Source: Clostridia bacterium (lineage in GTDB: Bacteria; Bacillota; Clostridia; Christensenellales; DTU072). Taken from it: a stretch of 14,546 nucleotides of DNA. The notes beneath the pieces are model-generated. The model had not been told where the DNA came from and made no database searches. It saw nothing but the letters and a program-made list of their open reading frames with translations. The DNA is taken from NCBI GenBank assembly GCA_028701415.1, contig JAQVQU010000034.1, positions 1 to 14,546 of the forward strand, written 5' to 3'. Shown here piece after piece: positions 1-6,331 of the stretch; position 1 is the first letter of the stretch; each line of letters starts with the position of its first letter. Both the position numbers and the translations under genes were made by a program.

Positions 1-34
1 CAGGTCGTGGGTTCGATTCCAACCGCCGCTACCA
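1..34 (+). tRNA. 3' end of a tRNA, probably elongator tRNA-Met (partial)
   Basis: The T arm (TTCGATT loop at 12-18), the 3' half of the acceptor stem (24-30), discriminator A31 and an encoded CCA (32-34) are visible; the rest lies left of the window. The ending CCGCCGCTACCA matches what I recall of Bacillus-type elongator tRNA-Met, so Met is the best guess, but the anticodon cannot be read. The T stem (7-11 with 19-23) has a G9/A21 mismatch in the middle, which is unusual. It heads a tRNA run with tRNA-Glu and tRNA-Val. Confidence 0.85.
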
Positions 35-46
35 AGTAAATACTAG

Positions 47-122
47 GGCCTCATCGTCCAATCGGTTAAGACACCGCCCTTTCACGGCGGCAACAGGAGT
101 TCGAACCTCCTTGAGGTCACCA
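47..122 (+). tRNA. tRNA-Glu (anticodon TTC)
   Basis: A full cloverleaf can be drawn. The acceptor stem is GGCCTCA (47-53) with TGAGGTC (112-118), with one G-T pair; discriminator A119 and encoded CCA follow at 120-122. The anticodon stem is CCGCC (74-78) with GGCGG (86-90), and the loop carries TTC at 81-83, which reads GAA/GAG. The T arm has AGGAG, TTCGAAC and CTCCT. It lies 12 bases after the previous tRNA and 16 bases before the next, consistent with one transcript. Confidence 0.97.
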
Positions 123-138
123 CACTATAACATTAAGT

Positions 139-214
139 GGGGGCATAGCTCAGCTGGGAGAGCACATGCTTTACACGCATGGGGTCACAGGTTCGAGCCC
201 TGTTGTCCCCACCA
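139..214 (+). tRNA. tRNA-Val (anticodon TAC)
   Basis: The acceptor stem GGGGGCA (139-145) pairs with TGTCCCC (204-210); discriminator A211 and encoded CCA follow at 212-214. The anticodon stem is CATGC (165-169) with GCATG (177-181), and the loop places TAC at 172-174, which reads valine codons. The D arm has GCTCAGCTGGGAGAGC and the T arm CAGGTTCGAGCCCTG. It is the last gene of the tRNA run and is followed within 10 bases by a terminator. tRNA 3' ends are frequent insertion points for islands, and accessory genes begin right after it. Confidence 0.97.
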
Positions 215-220
215 CATTTA

Positions 221-258
221 AATAAAACGAACACGAAAATGGTTCGTTTTATTTTTTT
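221..258 (+). terminator. Rho-independent terminator of the tRNA run, probably bidirectional
   Basis: A perfect 12-bp stem (221-232 with 242-253) encloses a 9-base loop and is followed by T residues to 258. On the minus strand the same stem ends in GTTTTATTTAAAT, so it can also stop transcripts coming leftward from the GIY-YIG gene that ends at 321. Confidence 0.93.
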
Positions 259-320
259 GGTTCTGAATTCTATTTGTACTAGATAATCGTTTTCTCTCGT
301 TTTTCGGATTTGTTTATATT

Positions 321-995
321 CTATCTAACTAATGCTCCACTGACAAATATTAAATCTTCGCGTGTAAGTGGTTTAGAATACGCTTTTTCACTTAACCAAA
401 GACCGGTATCTATAACTATTCTCCCCCCTTGTCGAGGATTCGTTGTTGGCGATTTCAAACCCAGCCAGTTATCTGAAGGTCGGCAAGCACTACAGTTTGA
501 AACAGTGCCTATCAATAGCGATTCAAATTTCATCCTGTCTGCTTTTTCTTCAACATCCAATAAGCAAAAAGAAAAATTCTCTTGTATGTATTTTGAAACT
601 TCTTTTTCCCACTTTGCGTTTTCCCTTATATTGTAACAATTTCCATATTTTCTCCTGTTATTTGCGTTGGTTAAATCTATGTCCCAAATAGAAAGGAACG
701 GATTACCATTTAGAAAGCACCTACCAACTCTTTTTCTGAAAATACTTCTATCCTTATTTTCATCAATAAAATGCTGCTTAATACGACTCGGAAGTTGATT
801 TTGTCCAGTATGGGTCCCTATACGAACGATTCTTTCTCCACCATGACCGTATTCGTCTTTTTGAAACAAAATATATATTCCATTCTTAGGAAGTCCATTT
901 AAGTCGGCTTGAAAACTGAATCGTTTGCCTTCCCAAAGTATTTTGTGCAACTCCTCACAAATATTATCTGAATGATAAATTCCCTTTTTTCCCAT
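321..995 (-). CDS. GIY-YIG nuclease-like protein
   Basis: This 224-residue protein carries a GIY-YIG nuclease-type core. GIY is at residues 39-41, followed after about 16 residues by RIG (58-60) in place of YIG, then the expected arginine R71 in LPSRIKQHF. A candidate catalytic glutamate, E158, sits in FESLLIG. GIY-YIG domains cleave DNA, or rarely RNA, with one Mg ion; they occur in homing endonucleases, UvrC and many restriction or anti-phage proteins. The middle (about 82-145) is an insert I do not recognise, and the C-terminal CSACRPSDNWLG stretch is probably part of this subfamily. The start is supported by AGGAGA at 1001-1006. The gene begins 14 bases after the stop of the YaaA/DUF6884-like gene, so the two form an operon. 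The specific substrate is unknown. Confidence 0.72.
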   Translation of the reverse strand: MGKKGIYHSDNICEELHKILWEGKRFSFQADLNGLPKNGIYILFQKDEYGHGGERIVRIGTHTGQNQLPSRIKQHFIDENKDRSIFRKRVGRCFLNGNPFLSIWDIDLTNANNRRKYGNCYNIRENAKWEKEVSKYIQENFSFCLLDVEEKADRMKFESLLIGTVSNCSACRPSDNWLGLKSPTTNPRQGGRIVIDTGLWLSEKAYSKPLTREDLIFVSGALVR

Positions 996-1009
996 AATTT
1001 TCTCCTTTT

Positions 1010-1810
1010 TTAATAATTATTATTCACTTTATATATATAACTGGTAATAATACTTTCGGCGTCTGGAATACTTGTGCAAGCACAAATTCTGACTAGGTCA
1101 CCCGGAGTAACATTATTTGCAAAGGACTTAATCATATAACCTTTTCGAGCGATAAAGCCACCAAGTGAGTTACCCCTAACGTCTTTAGTAACACTCGAAT
1201 CAACAAAGCAAGAAAATGTTCCTGCCATTTTACTTCTCAACCTAGCCATTAACCTTTTTGTGGTAAAAAACACCATCTTAGGGGGAGTAATTGAAGTTAA
1301 ATTTAAAGGAAGATTCAAAGCTGTTAAATAGTGCTCACCCAACAAAAAGAAAACTATATCATAATTACTGATTGCTTTGATAACATTTTCTTGAATTCTT
1401 AGCCGATCGCTCCAAGTAATAATATCACAACCTTTAGGAAAATCTTTCTTGTTAAAAAAAGTTAGATCATAATATGCTATTTGGTCTGTTTCCTTAATCA
1501 GCCCATAGCCTGCCGATATAATATTCAAGTCAACTGATACGCCTTTTTCTCTTAAAATATTTAATCCTTCAACTGTCTTATTATGTTGCTCTCCTGTATA
1601 TCTTTTAATAGCTGGTAATAGGTAATCACTCCATCCAGGAATAGAGGCATGCCAAGATGAAGCTGGGGAGCTAACAATCGTCGGAATCAACCTATCAAAA
1701 TCCGTTTTTTTCAATTCACTCGGCTGTCGTTCTGTCCGTCCTGCCTTAGTCCCTGTGCAAGATGAAATAATAAGCATTTTAATAGTTTTACTTGCATGAA
1801 AAGTATCCAT
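1010..1810 (-). CDS. YaaA/DUF6884-like protein
   Basis: This is a 266-residue soluble protein. The N-terminus has a strand followed by SSCTGTK (residues 16-22). The mid-region has SAGYGLI (99-105) and IAYYDLTF (111-118). This SxxYGLI ... YDLTF pair is the signature of the YaaA / DUF6884 group, whose better known members are the peroxide-stress protein YaaA and domains linked to deazapurine DNA modification. What this member binds or does is not known. The chosen ATG at 1810 has AAGGAG at 1817-1822, six bases upstream; a second ATG (residue 12) lies immediately before the conserved domain but lacks a good site. It is first of a two-gene operon with the GIY-YIG gene, and the pairing suggests a DNA-directed function (inference). 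Confidence 0.68.
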   Translation of the reverse strand: MDTFHASKTIKMLIISSCTGTKAGRTERQPSELKKTDFDRLIPTIVSSPASSWHASIPGWSDYLLPAIKRYTGEQHNKTVEGLNILREKGVSVDLNIISAGYGLIKETDQIAYYDLTFFNKKDFPKGCDIITWSDRLRIQENVIKAISNYDIVFFLLGEHYLTALNLPLNLTSITPPKMVFFTTKRLMARLRSKMAGTFSCFVDSSVTKDVRGNSLGGFIARKGYMIKSFANNVTPGDLVRICACTSIPDAESIITSYIYKVNNNY

Positions 1811-1834
1811 TTTTTTCTCCTTAATTAATCTTAT

Positions 1835-1864
1835 TTTATATTTACTTTACAGTTATTTATTCAA
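1835..1864 (-). promoter_or_regulatory. Probable sigma-A promoter of the YaaA-like/GIY-YIG operon
   Basis: On the minus strand TTGAAT (1859-1864) is followed after 18 bases by TATAAA (1835-1840), about 25 bases before the start codon at 1810. An overlapping alternative (TTGAAT, 17 bases, TAAAGT) exists slightly upstream. The region is AT-rich, so the call is moderate. Confidence 0.5.
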
Positions 1865-1870
1865 TAATTC

Positions 1871-1902
1871 AATACCATCAGCCTATTACGACTGAGGGTA
1901 TT
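1871..1902. repeat. Imperfect inverted repeat upstream of the operon promoter
   Basis: AATACC (1871-1876) pairs with GGTATT (1897-1902), and TCAG (1878-1881) with CTGA (1892-1895), separated by one A/G mismatch and a 10-base loop. It lies just upstream of the -35 box and has no T run on either strand, so it is not a terminator. It could be an operator or a scar. Confidence 0.4.
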
Positions 1903-2075
1903 GTTTCGAAATTGACTACTTATTTTGCCTGTTTCTATAGTCTTCAGGGATTAGGGCCGAAATAATGTTGCTATCGGCAAGGATTTTGCTGCTGAAGGCC
2001 ACCGTTCGGTCGCAGGTTGAATAATAATAGTCGAGGATTTTGCCACAGAATGTAGTCGTTTTGCTGTTTTTAAAA

Positions 2076-2144
2076 ATGAGTAATGGTCCTTATGGGAGCA
2101 TTTGCATAGCCCCATACAAATATATGCACAGGGTTGTCCGTTAA
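2076..2144 (+). CDS. Micro-ORF of the MSxGxxG type, inverted copy, probably a relic
   Basis: The 22-codon ORF begins MSNGPYGS, continues ICIAPYKYMH and ends RVVR, then stops with TAA. Its first eight codons match the micro-ORFs at 9140-9202 (MSIGAYGR) and at 6225 and 10228 (MSNGAIGS), but it lies on the opposite strand. As at those sites, a degenerate terminator-like hairpin (about 2045-2071, ACAG/CTGT plus AATG/CGTT, then a T run) lies directly before it. There is no Shine-Dalgarno sequence, and a deletion seems to have brought the T run next to the ATG, so it is probably not translated. Nothing on the plus strand follows it. Confidence 0.35.
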   Translation: MSNGPYGSICIAPYKYMHRVVR

Positions 2145-2188
2145 GCATCTTTTTGATCCTCATTAGAAGATGCCTAACCCCCTGTGCA
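2125..2188. repeat. Composite two-tier hairpin
   Basis: An outer perfect 9-bp stem, TGCACAGGG (2125-2133) with CCCTGTGCA (2180-2188), encloses an inner stem, GCATCTT (2145-2151) with AAGATGC (2167-2173), extended by TTA/TAA across one mismatch. A 7-base bulge lies on one side. No T run follows on either strand. It overlaps the end of the inverted micro-ORF. It could be the hairpin end of a single-strand transposing element or a structured RNA; nothing decides between these. Confidence 0.6.
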
Positions 2189-2326
2189 CAAATGAGTCAT
2201 GGATTTTTAGCTACATGCGGGTACGCTAAGAAAAAATTTTTCTGTATACGCAACGTACTAAAATCGTTAAGTTTTTTACAAAGCTTCAAAATTTTCCAGT
2301 ATTTGAATATAGAAATATCAAGCCCT

Positions 2327-4060
2327 TTATTTTTCATTTTTTTCCCTCCATATTATCTTTACAACCCCGTCATCATCAAAAGAAAAATCGCAAATTTCAG
2401 TGCCTGTGGCGAGGAAAACTGTTGTCAGAGCGCAAGAGCCAAATGCATAATCTTCGATAAGCGTAACGCTGTCTGGAACGATTACCTCGTTCAAATTCTC
2501 ACAGTCGTTAAAGGCCGCTTCGCAAATCATTGTTACACCGTTTGGTATATCGATTTTTTCAAGTCCATTGCATCCTGCAAAAGCAAATTTACCTATGGTT
2601 GTTACACTCCCGTCCCTCGGAATTACGCTGTTTTTGCAGCCTACTACAAGTACTTTGCTTTTTGTTTCTATTATACAATTGCCCTCACTATGAAAAGTTT
2701 CATTATCCTTATCTACTGTTATTTCGTCAAGGGCATCGCAATTGGTAAAAGCTCGAATTCTGATTTCTTTTACGCTTTTTGGAATTACAACTGAATGGAT
2801 AGTGTTACAATTTGCAAATGCCCAGTGGTGTATTGTTGTGATTTCTTCCGGCAAAAGTAATTTCGAATCCGTGCCTAAGTAACCAAGGACAGTTACTTCT
2901 TCACCCTCGCGATAAAGTACGTAATCGTCCTTCTTTGACAGCTTGCTCTTTGAGGAGGTATCGCAATAAACGTCCTTCGCATGTGATGCAACGTAACCGC
3001 TACCATGACTGCCTGCGTATACGGGCAATGATGACAAATTGTACACTTCAATCAAACAACAACAGCCCAAAAATGAATCTTCTGCTATTTCGGTAAGGGT
3101 TTTAGGCAAAGTTATGCTATACAACCGAAGGCAATGACTAAATGCCTTACTTCCTATTTTTGTTGGGTCGCCTAATATACTTACTTTGTTCAATCTTATG
3201 CAGTCTTCGAAAGCCCCTTCGTCAATAACCTTTACGCTCTTTGGTATGACTATTTCAGTCATGTCCTTATTGCCTTTATAGGCGAATTGTCCAATGGTGC
3301 TAACGCTTCCATCCGATGGTATTACGCAATTATTGTAACCCTTGATTAGAGTTTTAGAATCCTTTTTAATCAAACAATCACCATTGCTATAATAATCTTG
3401 GTTGTCCTTATGAACGATGATTTCGTTTAACTTTGGGCAGCAACAAAATGCCGAAGGATCTATATAGTTGACGCATTTGCCTATGCTTAATTTGTATAAG
3501 TTGTCGCACCCGCTAAATGCTTCTTCCCCAATAGTTTCAACGTTGTCCGAGAAAATTACCTTTTCCAATTTGGCGCAACCCATAAATGCCAAGTTACCTA
3601 TGTACGCTACACCCTTGCCTAGGACTAAATCGAGCAGGCTGTCGCAACCATTAAACGCCCGATCGTCTATTCTTTTTACACTGTCAGGAAAAACTATCTC
3701 AGTCAAACCGCTGCACCCTTTGAATGCATAACGGGCGATACTGCATACACCATTCTGGATATTGATTTTCTTTAGGTTCGTGCAATTATAAAACGCCTTT
3801 TCGGCTATATGTTTTATGTTTCCTGGTATGATAAAACTCGTCAAATCGGTGTTATTTTCAAAAGCCCGGTTTGGAATTTCCTTCATATAGTCAAACGGAT
3901 TTACTCCGACTGTATGTGACAAAAGATACTGCGTTAACTGAGAGTTCAGCCGTTGCTGTCCACTTAAAGCATAAACCCTGTCCCAACTGTTGATTGACAT
4001 AAGCATTTTTATTTGCTGGCTTCCAATAAATTCTTTTAATTCTTTAGAAATTTTTTTCAT
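2327..4060 (-). CDS. BspA-type leucine-rich repeat protein with N-terminal cap (downstream copy)
   Basis: This 577-residue protein consists of a short N-terminal cap (about residues 1-65) followed by some 16 repeats of roughly 23 residues of the LRR_5/BspA (TpLRR) type, with the recurrent pattern AFxxCxxLxxIxIPxSVxxI. Two repeats are interrupted by longer loops (about 210-250 and 345-400). It has no signal peptide, membrane segment or surface anchor, so unlike classical BspA it is probably cytoplasmic. The cap motif WDRVY (26-30), LT (42-43), GVNPFDYMKEIP (52-63) recurs in the LRR protein two genes upstream. BspA-type repeats bind proteins; the ligand is unknown. The start has GAGGAG about ten bases upstream; the gene follows the protease gene by 20 bases and is last in the operon. 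Confidence 0.88.
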   Translation of the reverse strand: MKKISKELKEFIGSQQIKMLMSINSWDRVYALSGQQRLNSQLTQYLLSHTVGVNPFDYMKEIPNRAFENNTDLTSFIIPGNIKHIAEKAFYNCTNLKKINIQNGVCSIARYAFKGCSGLTEIVFPDSVKRIDDRAFNGCDSLLDLVLGKGVAYIGNLAFMGCAKLEKVIFSDNVETIGEEAFSGCDNLYKLSIGKCVNYIDPSAFCCCPKLNEIIVHKDNQDYYSNGDCLIKKDSKTLIKGYNNCVIPSDGSVSTIGQFAYKGNKDMTEIVIPKSVKVIDEGAFEDCIRLNKVSILGDPTKIGSKAFSHCLRLYSITLPKTLTEIAEDSFLGCCCLIEVYNLSSLPVYAGSHGSGYVASHAKDVYCDTSSKSKLSKKDDYVLYREGEEVTVLGYLGTDSKLLLPEEITTIHHWAFANCNTIHSVVIPKSVKEIRIRAFTNCDALDEITVDKDNETFHSEGNCIIETKSKVLVVGCKNSVIPRDGSVTTIGKFAFAGCNGLEKIDIPNGVTMICEAAFNDCENLNEVIVPDSVTLIEDYAFGSCALTTVFLATGTEICDFSFDDDGVVKIIWREKNEK

Positions 4061-4080
4061 ATTTCATTTTCTCCTCATTG

Positions 4081-4779
4081 CTAATTACTTCTGCTTTTTG
4101 ACACGTCAAAATAAATCTTGTTATCAACAAAATCAAAATATGCTCTGGATACTTCTAACGGTATTCCGATTATTGCACCACAGTTTAACTTTTTTAACTC
4201 CTGTTGTACTCTATCTGCGGCAATTCCAATTTTCATATTGAAATCAATGTTATTTATTCTTACTTTGCTTGAATATAGATCCCCGCTCATTCTACCTAAT
4301 ACAGGATTAAAGTCCTCGTATTTTCCGATTGGTTCAAGATTTTCAAGAATACCAGTACAAACATAGCCTATATGTGCACCGGTATCTAGTATGGGTCCTA
4401 TTCCATGTCCGTTTATGGTGATTCCGTCCGATATAACAATGAATCCAGTGTTCTCGAAAGCAATCGATTTCAGTTGTTTATCCCCTATAGTGCCGTCAAA
4501 ACAAACTGTCATATCTTCTTTATTTATAGAAAATCCTCGTCTTGACAAAATATTCATCCCTATAATTCCATCAATTTTACAACCAAGACAATCATTTAAT
4601 CCTTCTCTATCCACACGGATGTTATACATAGGGTATTGTTTGCCTTCGATGGTGACAGTGTTGGGAGAATCATCTATTCTTCCGCTTGTGGGGCATCCAG
4701 TGTCGATAAGATAATCATATCCATCAATCGATGCGATCCATAATAGGTCTTTTTCAATTTTTAAATTGTATTTATTCAT
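4081..4779 (-). CDS. Two-lobed retropepsin-like aspartic protease
   Basis: The 232 residues contain two copies of the retropepsin signature. Lobe 1 has LIDTGCPTS (catalytic candidate D26) and DGIIGMNIL (70-78). Lobe 2 has ILDTGAHIG (D132) and GAIIGIPLE (201-209). Retroviral-type and most bacterial retropepsins carry one such unit and dimerise; a single chain with both aspartates could fold like a miniature pepsin. There is no signal peptide or transmembrane segment, so it is probably cytoplasmic. The ATG overlaps the stop of the upstream LRR gene as TAATG, and a full AAGGAGG lies within the last codons of that gene, so the two are translationally coupled. A second LRR gene follows. The arrangement suggests a protease steered or restrained by LRR partners (inference). 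Confidence 0.82.
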   Translation of the reverse strand: MNKYNLKIEKDLLWIASIDGYDYLIDTGCPTSGRIDDSPNTVTIEGKQYPMYNIRVDREGLNDCLGCKIDGIIGMNILSRRGFSINKEDMTVCFDGTIGDKQLKSIAFENTGFIVISDGITINGHGIGPILDTGAHIGYVCTGILENLEPIGKYEDFNPVLGRMSGDLYSSKVRINNIDFNMKIGIAADRVQQELKKLNCGAIIGIPLEVSRAYFDFVDNKIYFDVSKSRSN

Positions 4780-6185
4780 TATTTATCCTCCTTATGTTTA
4801 TTGGGCTTTGCGCCCCAAATTATTTGAGCTTTTGTTCCTTTATTCCAATTTTTGCTCCAGTCTTTGGGCTTTTCTACCACCTCACAATATATTTTAGACA
4901 GTTTGTCGCAACCCTTAAATATTGATGTCCCAATATAAGAAACACTACGGGGTATAGTGATTTCAATCAAACTGGTGCAACCGACAAAGGCACTTCTCGT
5001 TATATGTTCTACTGTGTTTGGGATAACAATGCGTTCTAAACTGCTGCAACCTTCAAAACTGAACCAACTTATGCGTTTTACCCCTTTTTGCAGAACTACT
5101 TCCTTCAAACTTTTACAGCCCTTGAATGTTTCTTCGAATATGCATTCTACCCTTGATGGGATTTCAATTTTAGTTAGGCTAATACATCCCTCGAACGCAT
5201 TCCCTCCAATACTGTTGATCTTTTTCCCGAGGTTAACAGATTTCAAGCTTTCACAGCCACTGAAAGCATTCATTGCAATGATTTGAAGTGCATCGGGAAG
5301 GACTATGCTTTTTAGGTTAATACAATTCCGAAAAGCATACCGCCCGATACGTGTAACCTTGGAGGGTACTACTATTGATTCGAGCGATGCACAATTTGAA
5401 AAAGCAAAACTGCCTATACTGGTGACCTTTTGGGGAATAGTTATCGTTTTCAATTTGTAACAATTCTCAAAGACCTCACTCATTATGGCTATGGTATCAG
5501 GAGAGAGAGTGTAAGTTTCTTTGGTTTTGTCTGTAACCCCACAAGCAATCATATATGGACGAACAGGATTACCCAAATATTGTACCCCATCCAAAACATT
5601 GTAGTTCAAATTAGGGCAATTATCAAACATAAAGTGTCCGGCCTTTGAAAGGTTTCGTGGAAGTGAAATATACTCTAGTTGCTCACAATCTTGAAATGCA
5701 CAGTCCCCTATACTTTTTACGCTATCGGGAATAGTTACTTCAGTTATGTTCTTGCACCCGGAGAACGCAAATTTATGGATGGCTTTTACACTTTTGGGAA
5801 TAATAACATCTATTAAATCTTCACATTGGTAAAATGCACCCTCACATATTTTCTCGACTCCGTTTGGTATTTCAAAGTGAGCAATTTTCTTAAGTTTAGG
5901 CATTAAATCCGAAGGTACTTTAGGGTAGCCAAACATACTTTTATTAGGAAATGAAAACCCCGGAATGCTTTTCATATGAATAAACGGGTTTATTCCCTGA
6001 TTAAAAAGAAAGAAGGTAAGCTCACGAAAATGACCCCTACAACCCCAAAACCTATTAGAATAAACATCATCCCATTTTTCCTCCTCAATCAATTTGAGAA
6101 ACTTTTCATCATCGAAAATAGTTTTGGTATTGTCATCGTAATATTCGAAACAATCCCAAACGTTACTTAAATCAAGTTTTACCAT
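4779..6185 (-). CDS. BspA-type leucine-rich repeat protein with N-terminal cap (upstream copy)
   Basis: This 468-residue protein has a cap of about 75 residues followed by about 13 BspA/LRR_5 repeats (AFxxCxxLxxIxIPxxVxxI), with one irregular spacer near residues 190-215. The cap carries WDDVY (38-42), LTFFLF (56-61) and GINPFIHMKSIP (64-75), matching the LRR protein encoded downstream at 2327-4060. No secretion signal or anchor is seen. The start is supported by AAGGAG eight bases upstream; a 7-bp hairpin and the junction unit lie just before it. It is first in an operon with the aspartic protease (TAATG overlap) and the second LRR gene. A role as recognition subunit is inferred from the repeats; the target is unknown. 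Confidence 0.88.
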   Translation of the reverse strand: MVKLDLSNVWDCFEYYDDNTKTIFDDEKFLKLIEEEKWDDVYSNRFWGCRGHFRELTFFLFNQGINPFIHMKSIPGFSFPNKSMFGYPKVPSDLMPKLKKIAHFEIPNGVEKICEGAFYQCEDLIDVIIPKSVKAIHKFAFSGCKNITEVTIPDSVKSIGDCAFQDCEQLEYISLPRNLSKAGHFMFDNCPNLNYNVLDGVQYLGNPVRPYMIACGVTDKTKETYTLSPDTIAIMSEVFENCYKLKTITIPQKVTSIGSFAFSNCASLESIVVPSKVTRIGRYAFRNCINLKSIVLPDALQIIAMNAFSGCESLKSVNLGKKINSIGGNAFEGCISLTKIEIPSRVECIFEETFKGCKSLKEVVLQKGVKRISWFSFEGCSSLERIVIPNTVEHITRSAFVGCTSLIEITIPRSVSYIGTSIFKGCDKLSKIYCEVVEKPKDWSKNWNKGTKAQIIWGAKPNKHKEDK

Positions 6186-6210
6186 TTGTATATCTCCTTA
6201 TATTTTTTTT

Positions 6211-6233
6211 GGGAGCTCAATCAATTAGCTCCC
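6211..6233 (-). promoter_or_regulatory. 5'-leader hairpin before the LRR-protease operon
   Basis: GGGAGCT (6211-6217) pairs with AGCTCCC (6227-6233) around a 9-base loop. On the minus strand it is followed by a run of A and then the ribosome binding site of the LRR gene, so it cannot act as a terminator. It is conserved at 10215-10235 before the NADAR-like gene. It may stabilise the mRNA 5' end or affect initiation. Confidence 0.55.
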
Positions 6234-6251
6234 TATAGCGCCATTACTCAT
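6225..6251 (-). CDS. Eight-codon micro-ORF MSNGAIGS (probably vestigial)
   Basis: An ATG followed by seven codons and TAA, identical in sequence to the one at 10228-10254 and related to the longer one at 9140-9202. No Shine-Dalgarno sequence precedes it, and the stop falls inside the leader hairpin. If the weak promoter at 6254-6282 is real, transcription would start close to this ATG. Probably a truncated relic of a longer peptide gene. Confidence 0.3.
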   Translation of the reverse strand: MSNGAIGS

Positions 6252-6253
6252 TT

Positions 6254-6282
6254 TATTAAACCGCAATCAATTTTAAATGCAA
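6254..6282 (-). promoter_or_regulatory. Possible weak promoter of the LRR-protease-LRR operon
   Basis: On the minus strand TTGCAT (6277-6282) and TTAATA (6254-6259) are separated by 17 bases, directly after the terminator of the upstream gene. The equivalent pair at copy C (10257-10286) has an 18-base spacer. Both boxes depart from consensus; the argument is mostly positional. Confidence 0.3.
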
Positions 6283-6316
6283 AAAAAACCATAAAATGTT
6301 CCCATTTTGCGGTTTT
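6281..6316 (-). terminator. Terminator after the unrecognised gene
   Basis: On the minus strand AAAACC (6311-6316) pairs with GGTTTT (6285-6290), continued by CAAAAT/ATTTT with a small bulge, and runs into eight T residues (6281-6288). It is a weaker version of the perfect hairpin at 10285-10320. Confidence 0.75.
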
Positions 6317-6331
6317 ATTATTGATCTTATA

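Larger units (their letters stand above)
1903..2326. other. Gene-free stretch with decayed sequence and an inverted junction copy
   Basis: I see no convincing protein gene here. The stretch contains an inverted copy of the junction found between the other cassettes (2045-2144) and a composite hairpin (2125-2188), both listed separately. The segment 1930-2044 has two copies of AGGATTTTGC about 55 bases apart, and short open frames on both strands without ribosome binding sites. The LRR gene on the right (stop at 2327) has no clear terminator after it. The simplest reading is debris from a lost cassette. Confidence 0.5.

Noticed and set aside
1951..2163. A 70-codon minus-strand ORF with several cysteines (CAYICMGLCKC).
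   Set aside because: It overlaps the inverted junction copy and the composite hairpin in antisense, has no convincing ribosome binding site at its first ATG, and shows no recognisable family.
2125..2188. Composite hairpin as a terminator for the LRR operon.
   Set aside because: No T run follows the stem on either strand and it lies about 140 bases beyond the stop.
2102..2794. A 230-codon plus-strand ORF.
   Set aside because: It lies largely antisense to the LRR gene; its Phe/Tyr/Cys-rich composition is what the reverse of LRR codons gives, and there is no ribosome binding site.
2327..4060. Surface adhesin role, as for classical BspA.
   Set aside because: No signal peptide, LPXTG motif, SLH domain or membrane segment is seen in either LRR protein.
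2327..6185. LRR repeats as a CRISPR array or DNA-level tandem repeat.
   Set aside because: The periodicity is at the protein level with diverged nucleotide sequence and continuous reading frames; there are no identical repeats with unique spacers. No CRISPR array is present in the window.
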